Shown here: one piece after another, positions 1 to 6,950 of the stretch | Numbering within the stretch: position 1 is the first letter of the stretch | How the letters are laid out: every line of letters starts with the position of its first letter | Assembly (NCBI GenBank): GCA_031292465.1 | Contig: JARLHB010000097.1 | Span: forward strand, 1 to 8,764 | Origin: Ignavibacteriaceae bacterium | GTDB taxonomy: Bacteria; Bacteroidota; Ignavibacteria; Ignavibacteriales; Ignavibacteriaceae | Direction of reading: 5' to 3' | DNA: 8,764 nucleotides | The notes under the pieces: generated by a model | The model's database searches: none | What the model saw: only the letters and a program-made list of their open reading frames with translations | What the model was told of the DNA's origin: nothing | Made by a program: the position numbers and the translations under genes

Positions 1-469
1 AATTCTTTAACTCCGCTTCCTTTAATGTCTTTTCCTGCAGGGTTCTGTAATAGATAATTATATAGTAAAATGAAATAAGCAGGAAATAAAACAGCAATCC
101 GGTAATAAAACGCCATACTAAAGTGTTGTAAAAAAAATCGAAGAATCCGCTGGAGGAAGGCAGAAAGATAGAAACAAAGATATAGCCTATAATCAGCCAA
201 CTAACTGTAGAAAAGGCGCTTCCTAAAAGATGGCTGACAAAAATTTTAGACGGTTTGTAATTATCAGGCGTTAAAAATGAAGCCGGATACCACAGGAAAA
301 TTCCTATACTGAATAAAAGGAAGATAAATAAAATGTCAACTGCCGCTATATCTATTTTTACTTTTTCTCCCGCAGTTAATATAAGAAGGTAGAATGAAGA
401 AACTAACAGCCATACGAATGCATATAAGTATAAATTCCTTCTGCTGTTTAGAATTGGGTTAGAAAACAT
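1..469 (-). CDS. N-terminal membrane half of a probable LytS/YehU-type sensor histidine kinase (partial)
   Basis: The minus-strand reading frame opens at an ATG at 469-467 and stays open to the window edge, giving 156 codons without a stop. The product is very hydrophobic, with four likely membrane helices at about residues 13-32, 42-60, 81-102 and 117-140. A charged helical stretch follows (YRTLQEKTLKEAELKN, 141-156), exactly where LytS/YehU-type kinases (His_kinase family, PF06580) carry the coiled linker leading into their H-box. The kinase domain itself lies outside the window, so the kinase assignment is inference from topology and linker. The start lies 11 bases after the stop of the LiaF-like gene, so the two are probably co-transcribed. 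No Shine-Dalgarno sequence is visible before the ATG, which suggests translational coupling or weak initiation. It could instead be another four-helix membrane protein with a cytoplasmic tail. Confidence 0.6.
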   Translation of the reverse strand, partial: MFSNPILNSRRNLYLYAFVWLLVSSFYLLILTAGEKVKIDIAAVDILFIFLLFSIGIFLWYPASFLTPDNYKPSKIFVSHLLGSAFSTVSWLIIGYIFVSIFLPSSSGFFDFFYNTLVWRFITGLLFYFLLISFYYIIIYYRTLQEKTLKEAELKN

Positions 470-480
470 TTTTTATTTGT

Positions 481-1266
481 TTAATAATATTTAATTTCAC
501 CGCCGCCTAAAATTGCGACTCCTTTTATAACTAATGTCCTTGTTGTATCTATGGGTGTGCCCGGGTTACGGAAAACTTTATTTGAAAATCCCCCAAAAAT
601 AGGTGTGATATTTACTCTTACATTCCATTCTTTTGGAATTATAATGGTTGTTCCGCCGAATATCATGATGGCATCTATTATAACATCGCCTTCAGCTAAC
701 TTGCATTGTGTAAGATCAATTTCTGAGCCGCCGAAAATGGCAGTAATATTGCCTCCTTTGAAGTTATCTGAAATAATAGTTTTATGCCCGCCGCCGAAGA
801 TGGCAATATCATCTATATAGTCTTTGTCGTTGGTTTTCCATCTTCTGTATTCCCAATTATTAGAATTTTTAGATTCCTGGTTCAGTTTTTCATCTACAAC
901 TTTTTCCCAGTGTTTGGAATAATTATGGCATGAATGTATTCTTCGTTTAAATAAAATATGAATGCCAAAAGCTATAATAAGGACGGGGAATATTATATCA
1001 CTGTTTAACTCTATATTCGGGAAGACACGGGGTAAAAGGAATACGGCTCCAATAAAAGCAAGTATAAGGCCAAATATTTTATTGCCTGAGTTTATTAAAA
1101 TTATAATTCCAATTACAAATAAAATGAATGGGAAGGAGAAAAATATATGCGTTACGTTTAAGTTAATAAAATCAAGTGTTCTTAATAGATATAAAGCGCC
1201 GATAATTATTATAATTGTTCCCAAAAGACTCCGGGAACCCGTATTATTATGATATTCGCTATTCAT
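481..1266 (-). CDS. LiaF-like four-helix membrane protein with C-terminal beta-repeat domain
   Basis: A 261-residue protein. Four predicted membrane helices lie at about residues 14-28, 39-58, 62-79 and 90-106, matching the LiaF transmembrane-domain layout. A polar linker (108-150) leads to a C-terminal domain with five spaced strands: IFGGG at 156, IFGG at 177, 202 and 223, and ILGGG at 252. This glycine-turn pattern is typical of the LiaF C-terminal family (cell-wall-active antibiotics response domain, PF09922). In Firmicutes LiaF restrains the LiaSR two-component system that responds to cell-wall stress. Here the next gene looks like a different kinase class, so a similar role is inference. 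The ATG has a good Shine-Dalgarno site just upstream (AAGGTGA, 1271-1277 on the complement). A TATAAT box and TTCACC-type repeats lie upstream. Family assignment is fairly secure; the exact function is not. Confidence 0.78.
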   Translation of the reverse strand: MNSEYHNNTGSRSLLGTIIIIIGALYLLRTLDFINLNVTHIFFSFPFILFVIGIIILINSGNKIFGLILAFIGAVFLLPRVFPNIELNSDIIFPVLIIAFGIHILFKRRIHSCHNYSKHWEKVVDEKLNQESKNSNNWEYRRWKTNDKDYIDDIAIFGGGHKTIISDNFKGGNITAIFGGSEIDLTQCKLAEGDVIIDAIMIFGGTTIIIPKEWNVRVNITPIFGGFSNKVFRNPGTPIDTTRTLVIKGVAILGGGEIKYY

Positions 1267-1318
1267 TTAATCACCTTTTCGGAAATATGTTTATTTTTTC
1301 TGTAGTAAAACTAACAGA

Positions 1319-1324
1319 ATTATA
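1319..1324 (-). promoter_or_regulatory. Putative -10 box (TATAAT) of the LiaF-like operon
   Basis: On the complement this reads TATAAT, a perfect sigma70 -10 hexamer, about 52 bases upstream of the LiaF-like ATG. A start near 1311 would give a leader of about 45 bases containing the Shine-Dalgarno site. No good -35 hexamer sits 17 bases upstream; that position is instead occupied by a T-rich run flanked by TTCACC motifs, so the promoter may need an activator. This is a sequence match only. Confidence 0.4.
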
Positions 1325-1366
1325 TTCACCAGAAAATAAAAAATCGGTGAATTGGTGAAATTTACC
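1325..1366. promoter_or_regulatory. Putative operator: cluster of TTCACC/GGTGAA motifs
   Basis: In 42 bases the plus strand shows TTCACC (1325-1330), GGTGAA (1346-1351), GGTGAA (1354-1359) and the near-match TTTACC (1361-1366). The first two form an inverted pair with centres 21 bp apart, two helical turns. The middle two are direct repeats with an 8-bp period. Bases 1345-1353 can also pair with 1359-1367, with one G-U, as a 9-bp hairpin with a 5-base loop. The first motif abuts the TATAAT box of the LiaF-like operon, a usual place for a regulator site. The regulator is unknown; a response regulator partner of the neighbouring kinase would be a natural candidate, by inference. Confidence 0.35.
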
Positions 1367-1543
1367 GGTAATTGTAAAAAATATTATGTAAAATTAAACA
1401 CTATTTACCTGCCGCGAACCGCGCTAAACTTTTTAATCAAAATTACGATTAATAATATTAATAGAACAACCAATTGCGTGAAATAGAAAAAGATATAAAT
1501 ACAACATATTAAATGAACTTATATAGAGATTGCTAATGTTTTA

Positions 1544-1599
1544 ACCACCCCCGGCTGAAGCCGCTCCCCTCCTTGCTAAGGAGGGGATTAAGGGGAGGT
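1544..1599. repeat. GC-rich multi-hairpin palindromic element, probably a dispersed repeat copy
   Basis: The 56-base element can fold into three stems. An outer stem pairs 1544-1551 with 1592-1599 (7 of 8 pairs). Inside it are a small hairpin, CGGC-TGAA-GCCG (1552-1563), and a perfect 10-bp hairpin pairing 1565-1574 with 1578-1587 around the loop GCT. A competing pairing exists between CTCCCCT (1564-1570) and AGGGGAG (1591-1597). Composition is sharply GC-rich against the surroundings. Similar CCCCTCCTT/AAGGAGGGG elements followed by TTAAGGGGAGG are, as I recall, scattered in many copies between genes in Bacteroidota and Ignavibacteria genomes. Copy number cannot be seen from this window. It might instead be a transcription-end or RNA-stability structure, but no U-tract follows the hairpin. 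Confidence 0.6.
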
Positions 1600-1722
1600 C
1601 GAAGTGCACAAGATATTTTTATAATCCAGATCTAATTCACAGACGGGTTAGAATAATAAATTGATACCAGGGGGCAAAAGAAATGAACTGGTACTGTAGT
1701 TGTTATTTGATTAATGTCTGAC

Positions 1723-1811
1723 GGGTTGTTGTTTGATGGTATACGTGAAGCTTCTTTATTGAAGACGAAATTTATGAATTTCCATGTAATTGCGGCGACA
1801 AACAACAACCC
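1723..1811. repeat. Perfect 13-bp inverted repeat bounding an 89-bp segment
   Basis: The left arm GGGTTGTTGTTTG (1723-1735) is the exact reverse complement of the right arm CAAACAACAACCC (1799-1811), with 63 bases between. The interior has smaller palindromes: GAAGCTTC (1747-1754) and GAAATT-TATG-AATTTC (1767-1782). A near-copy of the left arm, GTTGTTATTTGAT, lies 26 bases upstream at 1699-1711 and matches 1725-1737 at 12 of 13 positions. The arrangement could be a tiny MITE-like element, the stem of a structured 5' leader of metG, or a paired protein-binding site. No clear target-site duplication flanks the arms. Confidence 0.5.
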
Positions 1812-1931
1812 TGTTCTTTCTATCCCTGCCTAAAAGCCCGCTTTCCCGGCAACCCACAAATATTTATGATTAATTCCTTTATAAAAAATACGTATATTTA
1901 CTGACGTTTTTTTAATATACTTGGGTTAACA

Positions 1932-3974
1932 TTGTCGAGAGAAAAAGTTTTAGTAACTGCTGCTTTGCCGTATGCTAATGGGCCGATACATTTAGGCCAT
2001 CTAAGCGGCGCTTATTTACCGGCCGATATTTATGTAAGGTATAAAAGATTAAATGGAGACGATATTGTGTTTATTGGCGGCTCCGATGAACATGGCGTTC
2101 CTATTACCATAAGTGCAGATAAAGAGGGCGTAAAGCCTAAAGAAATTATTGACCGCTATCACAACCTTAATAAAGAAGCCTTTGAAAAATTCGGGATGAG
2201 CTTTGACAATTACTCACGCACAAGCCTTCCGATCCATCATGCTACCGGGCAGGAGTTTTTCCTTGAATTCTACAAAAGGAATGTACTTGTTGAGAAAAAA
2301 TCCCTGCAATTTTATGATGAAAAAGCTAAAATGTTTTTACCCGACAGGTATGTTGAAGGTACCTGCCCTAATTGCGGTTATGAAGAAGCCCGAAGTGACG
2401 AATGTGAAAACTGCGGCGCATTATATCAGCCTACAGAATTAAAAAATCCTAAAAGCAAAATTACCGGAGAAAATCCCGTATTAAAAGAAACTTCCCATTG
2501 GTATTTTCCGTTAGGCAGGTATCAAAAGAGGCTGGAAGAATATATAAATGAGATGAACAGGCAATATGGCTGGAAAGAAAATGTTCTTAATTATTGCCGG
2601 GGATGGTTTAAAGACGGCCTGGGCGACAGAGCTATAACCAGAGACCTTGACTGGGGGATAAAAGTGCCGTTAGACTCAAATGAAGGGAAAGTACTTTATG
2701 TCTGGTTTGAGGCAGTTCTGGGATATATTTCTTCAACAAAAGAATGGGCTATAAATAAAGGTGATGAAAATTTATGGCGCAAATACTGGCAGGATACTAA
2801 TACTAAATATGTACCATTTATAGGTAAAGATAATATCGTCTTTCACAGTATTATTTTCCCGGCATTTTTAATGGCCTGGAATGATGGCGAGAGAGAAAAA
2901 TACGTCCTTCCACAGAATATACCGGCGAATGAATTTCTTAATTTTGAAGGTAAAAAGTTCTCTAAGAGCCGAAATTGGGGTATAGATGTAATTGATTTTC
3001 TTAAACTCTTCCCGGCGGACCCGCTAAGATACACTCTTGCTGCTAATCTTCCTGAAACAAGGGATACTGACTTTTATTGGAAGGAATTTCAATTAAGAAA
3101 TAACAGCGAGCTTGCAGATATTCTTGGTAATTTTATAAATCGTACACTTACATTTGTAAATAAGCACTTTTCCGGGGAAGTTCCGTCTAAAGGGAAATTA
3201 GATGATATTGATACCGAAATGATAAACCTGATAGCCGAATACCCGGCAAAGGTTTCAAAACTTTTCGAATCCTATAAGATAAGAGACGGCGTTCTTGAAG
3301 CTATGAACTTAGCCCGTGCAGGGAATAAGTATTTTAACGATTCCGAACCGTGGAAATCGGTTAAACAGGATAAGGAGAAATGTGCATCTACTTTAAACAT
3401 TTGCCTGCAGGCAATTTATACATTAGCCGAACTGCTTAGCCCTGTTATACCGTTTTCTTCAGATAAGATATTTAGTATGCTTAATGCGGAAATAACCGAA
3501 TGGCATAAATGCGGAGGAGAAAACCTTGTACCGGGTCACAAACTTGGCAAAGTAGAAATTATATTCCCCAAAATTGAAGATGAAGTAATAGAGAAACAAA
3601 TGCAGCAGCTTAATAAAACAGCAATAAAAGAAGAGCCTAAACAGGATGAGCAGATAACATTTGACGACTTTATGAAAGTCCAATTAAAGGTAGCAGAAGT
3701 ATTATCTGCCGAAAAGTTGGAAAAGAGTGAAAAGCTTTTAAAATTGAAAGTTAGAATTGGAAATGAAGAAAGACAGATTATTGCAGGTATTGCAAAAAGC
3801 TATAAACCCGAAGATTTATTGAATAAAAAAGTTGTTGTTGTCGCTAACCTTAAGCCTGCAAAACTGATGGGGATGGAATCCCAGGGAATGATTCTGGCAG
3901 CCGAAGATGAAAAAGGCGGGTTGAAAATCTTATCGGCCGATGATTTGGTGAAAAGCGGGGCCAGGGTAAAATAA
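1932..3974 (+). CDS. metG: Methionyl-tRNA synthetase (methionine--tRNA ligase)
   Basis: Charges tRNA-Met with methionine using ATP, in the cytoplasm, for both initiation and elongation. The 680-residue length matches E. coli-type MetG with its C-terminal extension. Visible signatures are the class I HIGH-type motif HLGH (20-23) after ALPYANGPI, the zinc-knuckle cysteines C145, C148, C158 and C161, and the KMSKS-type motif in the form KFSKS (342-346). The anticodon-binding helical region follows, and a linker leads to an EMAP-II/OB-fold tRNA-binding domain from about residue 577 (FDDF) to the end. The start is TTG. An in-frame TGA at 1902 and no intervening ATG or GTG leave TTG as the only sensible start, and the protein then begins just where homologues do. 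No strong Shine-Dalgarno site precedes it. The first in-frame ATG (residue 89) would remove the HIGH motif. Confidence 0.97.
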   Translation: MSREKVLVTAALPYANGPIHLGHLSGAYLPADIYVRYKRLNGDDIVFIGGSDEHGVPITISADKEGVKPKEIIDRYHNLNKEAFEKFGMSFDNYSRTSLPIHHATGQEFFLEFYKRNVLVEKKSLQFYDEKAKMFLPDRYVEGTCPNCGYEEARSDECENCGALYQPTELKNPKSKITGENPVLKETSHWYFPLGRYQKRLEEYINEMNRQYGWKENVLNYCRGWFKDGLGDRAITRDLDWGIKVPLDSNEGKVLYVWFEAVLGYISSTKEWAINKGDENLWRKYWQDTNTKYVPFIGKDNIVFHSIIFPAFLMAWNDGEREKYVLPQNIPANEFLNFEGKKFSKSRNWGIDVIDFLKLFPADPLRYTLAANLPETRDTDFYWKEFQLRNNSELADILGNFINRTLTFVNKHFSGEVPSKGKLDDIDTEMINLIAEYPAKVSKLFESYKIRDGVLEAMNLARAGNKYFNDSEPWKSVKQDKEKCASTLNICLQAIYTLAELLSPVIPFSSDKIFSMLNAEITEWHKCGGENLVPGHKLGKVEIIFPKIEDEVIEKQMQQLNKTAIKEEPKQDEQITFDDFMKVQLKVAEVLSAEKLEKSEKLLKLKVRIGNEERQIIAGIAKSYKPEDLLNKKVVVVANLKPAKLMGMESQGMILAAEDEKGGLKILSADDLVKSGARVK

Positions 3975-4083
3975 AAGCTGAATTTTGTAATTTTCCAATT
4001 AATAACAGCAAAAAGTTTGTTTGTGTTATATTTTGATCGGTTCCGGATATAATATATTGTTTATAATCAATATGATTTGTCAA

Positions 4084-4112
4084 TTTACCTTGATTTTCAC
4101 ATACTCTATAAC
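4084..4112 (+). promoter_or_regulatory. Putative sigma70-type promoter of the folding-factor cluster
   Basis: TTTACC (4084-4089, 4 of 6 to TTGACA) and TATAAC (4107-4112, 5 of 6 to TATAAT) are separated by exactly 17 bases. A transcript starting near 4119 would have a leader of about 42 bases carrying the AGGAGA site before the 4161 ATG. The 186-bp gap after metG supports an independent start here. In AT-rich DNA such matches also occur by chance. Confidence 0.4.
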
Positions 4113-4160
4113 TAAAATAACCAGCTAAATTTAACTTATTTTTAATAGGAGACATACTAA

Positions 4161-6140
4161 ATGTTTTTACGGGTTGCAGTTGTTCTTACCTTTGGTTTGG
4201 CGCTGATTTTAAACTCTTGCGCATCAGAATCCTCACAAGCTGTACTGGCAAAATTTGGAGACCAGAAAATTACAGTAAAAGATTTTGAAAATGCTTATGT
4301 AAACAATGTAGGCAGTTACGAAGTTGCTAAAAAAGATAGTTTATCCAAATTAAAAAGCTTCCTTGATTTGTACGTTGATTTTCAAATGAAGCTGCAGGAT
4401 GCTTATTCAAAAGGATATGATAAGGACCCGGTGCTTCAGAAAGAATTAACAGATTATAAAAAGAAAGTCGGAGTTTCATATTTACTTGATAAGGAACTTG
4501 TTGATCCCGCAATTCATCAATTATATGAAAGGCGTAAATGGGAATACAGAGTAAGCCATATCATGTTTAAGGAAGAAAAAAAGCCAGACCTTTTTACTGA
4601 GAAATTAGCAAACAGCATTCTGGACAGTATTAAAAACGGAGCCAGCTTTGAAAAACTTGCTGAGAAGTATTCTAAAGATCTTTATTCAGCAAAAGGTGGT
4701 GGTGATATATTTTACGCTACTGCAGGAGATCTTCCAAAGGAATTTGAAGATGCCTTCTATTCACTTGAACCCGGCCAGGTTTATCCTAAAGTCATTCACA
4801 CAAGATATGGTTATCATATAATAAAGGTTACAGATAAAAGGCCACGCGTTACTGAAGTAAGAGCCAGCCATATTATGGCTGCTTATATGTCTTCTCCTAA
4901 CAGCAAGCCCGATACATTGGCTGCCAAGACTAAAATGGACAGCATTGTAACTGAATTAAAATCCGGCGTTGATTTTGCAAAAGTAGCAGTAAAATATTCG
5001 GATGACGTTGCAACTAAACCCAAAGGCGGTGACTTTGGCTATATCAGCATAAGAAGAATAATTAAAGAAATTACTGAGCCATTATTTAATCTTAAAAATA
5101 TTGGCGATTTAACACCGGTTATTCAGACCAAATATGGATTCCATATACTAAAACTCACCGGTAAAAAACCTTATCCTGCATTTGATGAAGATAAAGATAA
5201 TCTGAAAAAAATATATCAGGCTGCAAATTATCAGTTAGATTATGATACGCTTGCTACCGGTTTGAAAAACAAATATCAGTATAAATTAAATGATGGAGTT
5301 TTTGGCTATCTTCTCGCTAATATTGATACCGGCAAAGTTGGTGATGTTAACCCTAAATATGATAATGTAAAAGACAGTACTTTGTTTTCATACACAGGGG
5401 AATCCGTAACAGTCGGTGAATTTCTTCAGAGACTTTCAGACAAGCATGAATATGCAAATCATAAAGTTTCTCCGGATCTTTTTAAGGATGTCTTGAAAAA
5501 GATAAGCAATGATGTTGCACTTGAACAAGAGGCATTGAATTTTGACAAAACCGATCCGGAATTTGCTACATTGATGACTAACTACAAAAATGGGATTTAT
5601 ATCTTTAAGATACAGGAAGATGAAGTATGGAATAAGGTGAAAATCGATTCGGTAAAACTTAATGACTATTATACAGCGACAAAAAATGATTATAAATGGT
5701 CAGACAGAGTAAATTATTCTGAGATATTTTCAAGAAGCGATTCAGCCATTAAATATTATTATTCACTGTTGACAAAAGGCGCAATATTTGATTCAATTGC
5801 AGGTAAATATACAGAACGTATGGAACTAAAAGATAAAAACGGAAATTGGGGCCTGCAGGAAATTGGTTCTTCAGAACTTGCTTCGGAAGCAAATAAGCTT
5901 GAAAAGCCTGGAGATTATTCTAAACCTACAAGAAATTCCGAAGGTTATTCTATCTTATATCTTGTTTCAAAAGATCCGGCGCATTTAAAATCTTTCGACG
6001 AAGCTAAAGCCGAAGTTTCAAGCGCTTATCAGGAAAATGAAAGCAAAAAATTAGAAAAAGAATATATCGATACTTTACATACTCAATACAATCCGAAAAT
6101 AGATTACAACAAACTTGATCAGGTATTTAAGTCCAATTAA
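4161..6140 (+). CDS. Multi-domain parvulin-type peptidyl-prolyl isomerase lipoprotein
   Basis: A 659-residue secreted protein that should catalyse proline cis-trans isomerisation and assist folding of envelope proteins. The signal peptide (1-19) ends in the lipobox LNSC, so C20 is probably lipidated and the protein anchored to a membrane facing the periplasm. A SurA_N/PrsA-like segment (about 25-125) precedes parvulin domain 1 (about 128-226, with SHI H133 and YGYHI H219). Domain 2 follows (about 232-336, SHI H237 and YGFHI H328). A third stretch (about 514-607) keeps the family pattern but has YSEIF and EGYSILY where the histidine motifs belong, so it is probably inactive. The ATG has a strong Shine-Dalgarno site, AGGAGA (4147-4152). 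It overlaps the next gene by 26 bp and heads a cluster of three related folding factors. Membrane side and clients are inference. Confidence 0.9.
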   Translation: MFLRVAVVLTFGLALILNSCASESSQAVLAKFGDQKITVKDFENAYVNNVGSYEVAKKDSLSKLKSFLDLYVDFQMKLQDAYSKGYDKDPVLQKELTDYKKKVGVSYLLDKELVDPAIHQLYERRKWEYRVSHIMFKEEKKPDLFTEKLANSILDSIKNGASFEKLAEKYSKDLYSAKGGGDIFYATAGDLPKEFEDAFYSLEPGQVYPKVIHTRYGYHIIKVTDKRPRVTEVRASHIMAAYMSSPNSKPDTLAAKTKMDSIVTELKSGVDFAKVAVKYSDDVATKPKGGDFGYISIRRIIKEITEPLFNLKNIGDLTPVIQTKYGFHILKLTGKKPYPAFDEDKDNLKKIYQAANYQLDYDTLATGLKNKYQYKLNDGVFGYLLANIDTGKVGDVNPKYDNVKDSTLFSYTGESVTVGEFLQRLSDKHEYANHKVSPDLFKDVLKKISNDVALEQEALNFDKTDPEFATLMTNYKNGIYIFKIQEDEVWNKVKIDSVKLNDYYTATKNDYKWSDRVNYSEIFSRSDSAIKYYYSLLTKGAIFDSIAGKYTERMELKDKNGNWGLQEIGSSELASEANKLEKPGDYSKPTRNSEGYSILYLVSKDPAHLKSFDEAKAEVSSAYQENESKKLEKEYIDTLHTQYNPKIDYNKLDQVFKSN

Positions 6141-6942
6141 GTGGATCATAGCAATATTAACCGCCGCATCCTTTTTAGGAGGATGCGGCAAAAATTCCCC
6201 GCAGACAGATTTTGTTGCGAGGGTAAATAAATCATATTTGACCAAAAGTGATTTGGCAAAAATGATTGATACAAACAGCACCTCTAATTTTTATAAAAAT
6301 GAAATTATAAGAAACTGGATTAATAAAGAGGTAATGTATCAGGAAGCATTGAAAAAAGGTATTCTTAAGGAAAGCGAGTTTAACCGTTTAATTGAGAACT
6401 CAAAAAGAGAACTTGCTGCTTCAATGCTGCTTCAAAAATATTATGAAGACGAAAAAGTTACCTGTGAACCTGAAGAGCTGGAAGATTTCTACAACCGGCA
6501 CAAAGATGAGTTTATCAGTGCTTATGATTCTTACCTGATAAACCGCGTTACCTTTAATGATGAAGATAAGGCTGTAAGGTTCAGGACTATGGTGCAGGAA
6601 AGCAATTGGGGAAAAGCAATGAATGCTTTTAAAAATGATCATTCAATAATCATGTCCGGTTCGAATGAATTGTTGTATGATTATGAAATTCACCCGGCAC
6701 AATTGTTAAGGATAGTATTGGGCCTGAACCCGGGCGAAGTTAGTATTGTAATAAATACAGAGCCGGAAAAAAGTTTTTCCATAGTTCAGGAAGTTCAAAA
6801 ATTTGTTAAGGATTCAGTTCCGCCGTTCCAGTTGTTAAAGCCTTTTGTTGAAAAGAGATTGATTGCGCAGAAGAAAGAAGACTTAATGAAAAGCTATATA
6901 AGAGAGTTATATTCAAAAGACGAAATAGAAATAAGAAATTAG
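6115..6942 (+). CDS. SurA/PpiC-like lipoprotein lacking catalytic histidines, probable chaperone
   Basis: A 275-residue protein. A basic N-terminus and hydrophobic helix lead to the lipobox LGGC with C24, so it is a probable lipoprotein. The segment after it (about 32-125) resembles the SurA N-terminal chaperone domain: a short strand FVARVNKSYLTKSDL and then long charged helices. The region at about 140-230 follows the layout of a parvulin domain, but SHI is replaced by INRV and the YGYHI strand by SFSIVQEV, so isomerase activity is unlikely. A chaperone or accessory role for its neighbours is inference. The start is TTG at 6115, inside the preceding gene; no in-frame ATG lies before the lipobox and this start gives a good signal peptide. 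No Shine-Dalgarno is obvious, so translation is probably coupled to the upstream gene. Confidence 0.75.
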   Translation: MIRYLSPIKWIIAILTAASFLGGCGKNSPQTDFVARVNKSYLTKSDLAKMIDTNSTSNFYKNEIIRNWINKEVMYQEALKKGILKESEFNRLIENSKRELAASMLLQKYYEDEKVTCEPEELEDFYNRHKDEFISAYDSYLINRVTFNDEDKAVRFRTMVQESNWGKAMNAFKNDHSIIMSGSNELLYDYEIHPAQLLRIVLGLNPGEVSIVINTEPEKSFSIVQEVQKFVKDSVPPFQLLKPFVEKRLIAQKKEDLMKSYIRELYSKDEIEIRN

Positions 6943-6950
6943 GTATAAAA

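Larger units (their letters stand above)
1267..1931. other. Divergent intergenic region, 665 bp, structured and without a convincing gene
   Basis: This gap separates the leftward LiaF-like operon from rightward metG, so it must hold promoters for both. The part nearest the LiaF-like gene has a TATAAT box and TTCACC/GGTGAA motifs. The centre has a GC-rich multi-hairpin element (1544-1599) in otherwise AT-rich DNA. The part nearest metG has a perfect 13-bp inverted repeat (1723-1735 with 1799-1811). Only very short reading frames are present, of 12 codons at 1683 and 39 codons at 1714. No tRNA, rRNA or riboswitch that I recognise is present. The 120 bases just before metG are AT-rich with only weak promoter-like hexamers (for example TATATT at 1893-1898), and I could not choose a metG promoter with confidence. 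Confidence 0.7.

Noticed and set aside
551..820. Plus-strand frame of 89 codons opposite the LiaF-like gene
   Set aside because: Its repeated PPK/PPN pattern is simply the complement of the IFGG repeats of the real gene.
1642..1727. Direct repeat GACGGGTT at 1642-1649 and 1720-1727, considered as a target-site duplication
   Set aside because: Eight bases in a 665-bp gap is near chance level, and the copies do not flank the inverted repeat symmetrically.
1600..1931. A riboswitch or T-box upstream of metG
   Set aside because: I found no conserved core of a SAM riboswitch or T-box, and T-box leaders are essentially a Gram-positive device; the inverted repeat alone does not match a known class.
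4054..4073. AT-rich hairpin ATATTG/CAATAT after metG, considered as a terminator
   Set aside because: A 6-bp AT-only stem without a following U-tract is too weak for a rho-independent terminator.
3850..4155. Open frame of 101 codons on the minus strand covering the metG end and the following gap
   Set aside because: About 40% is antisense to the conserved metG tRNA-binding domain, no ribosome site or domain is visible, and the gap is better explained by the promoter of the next gene.
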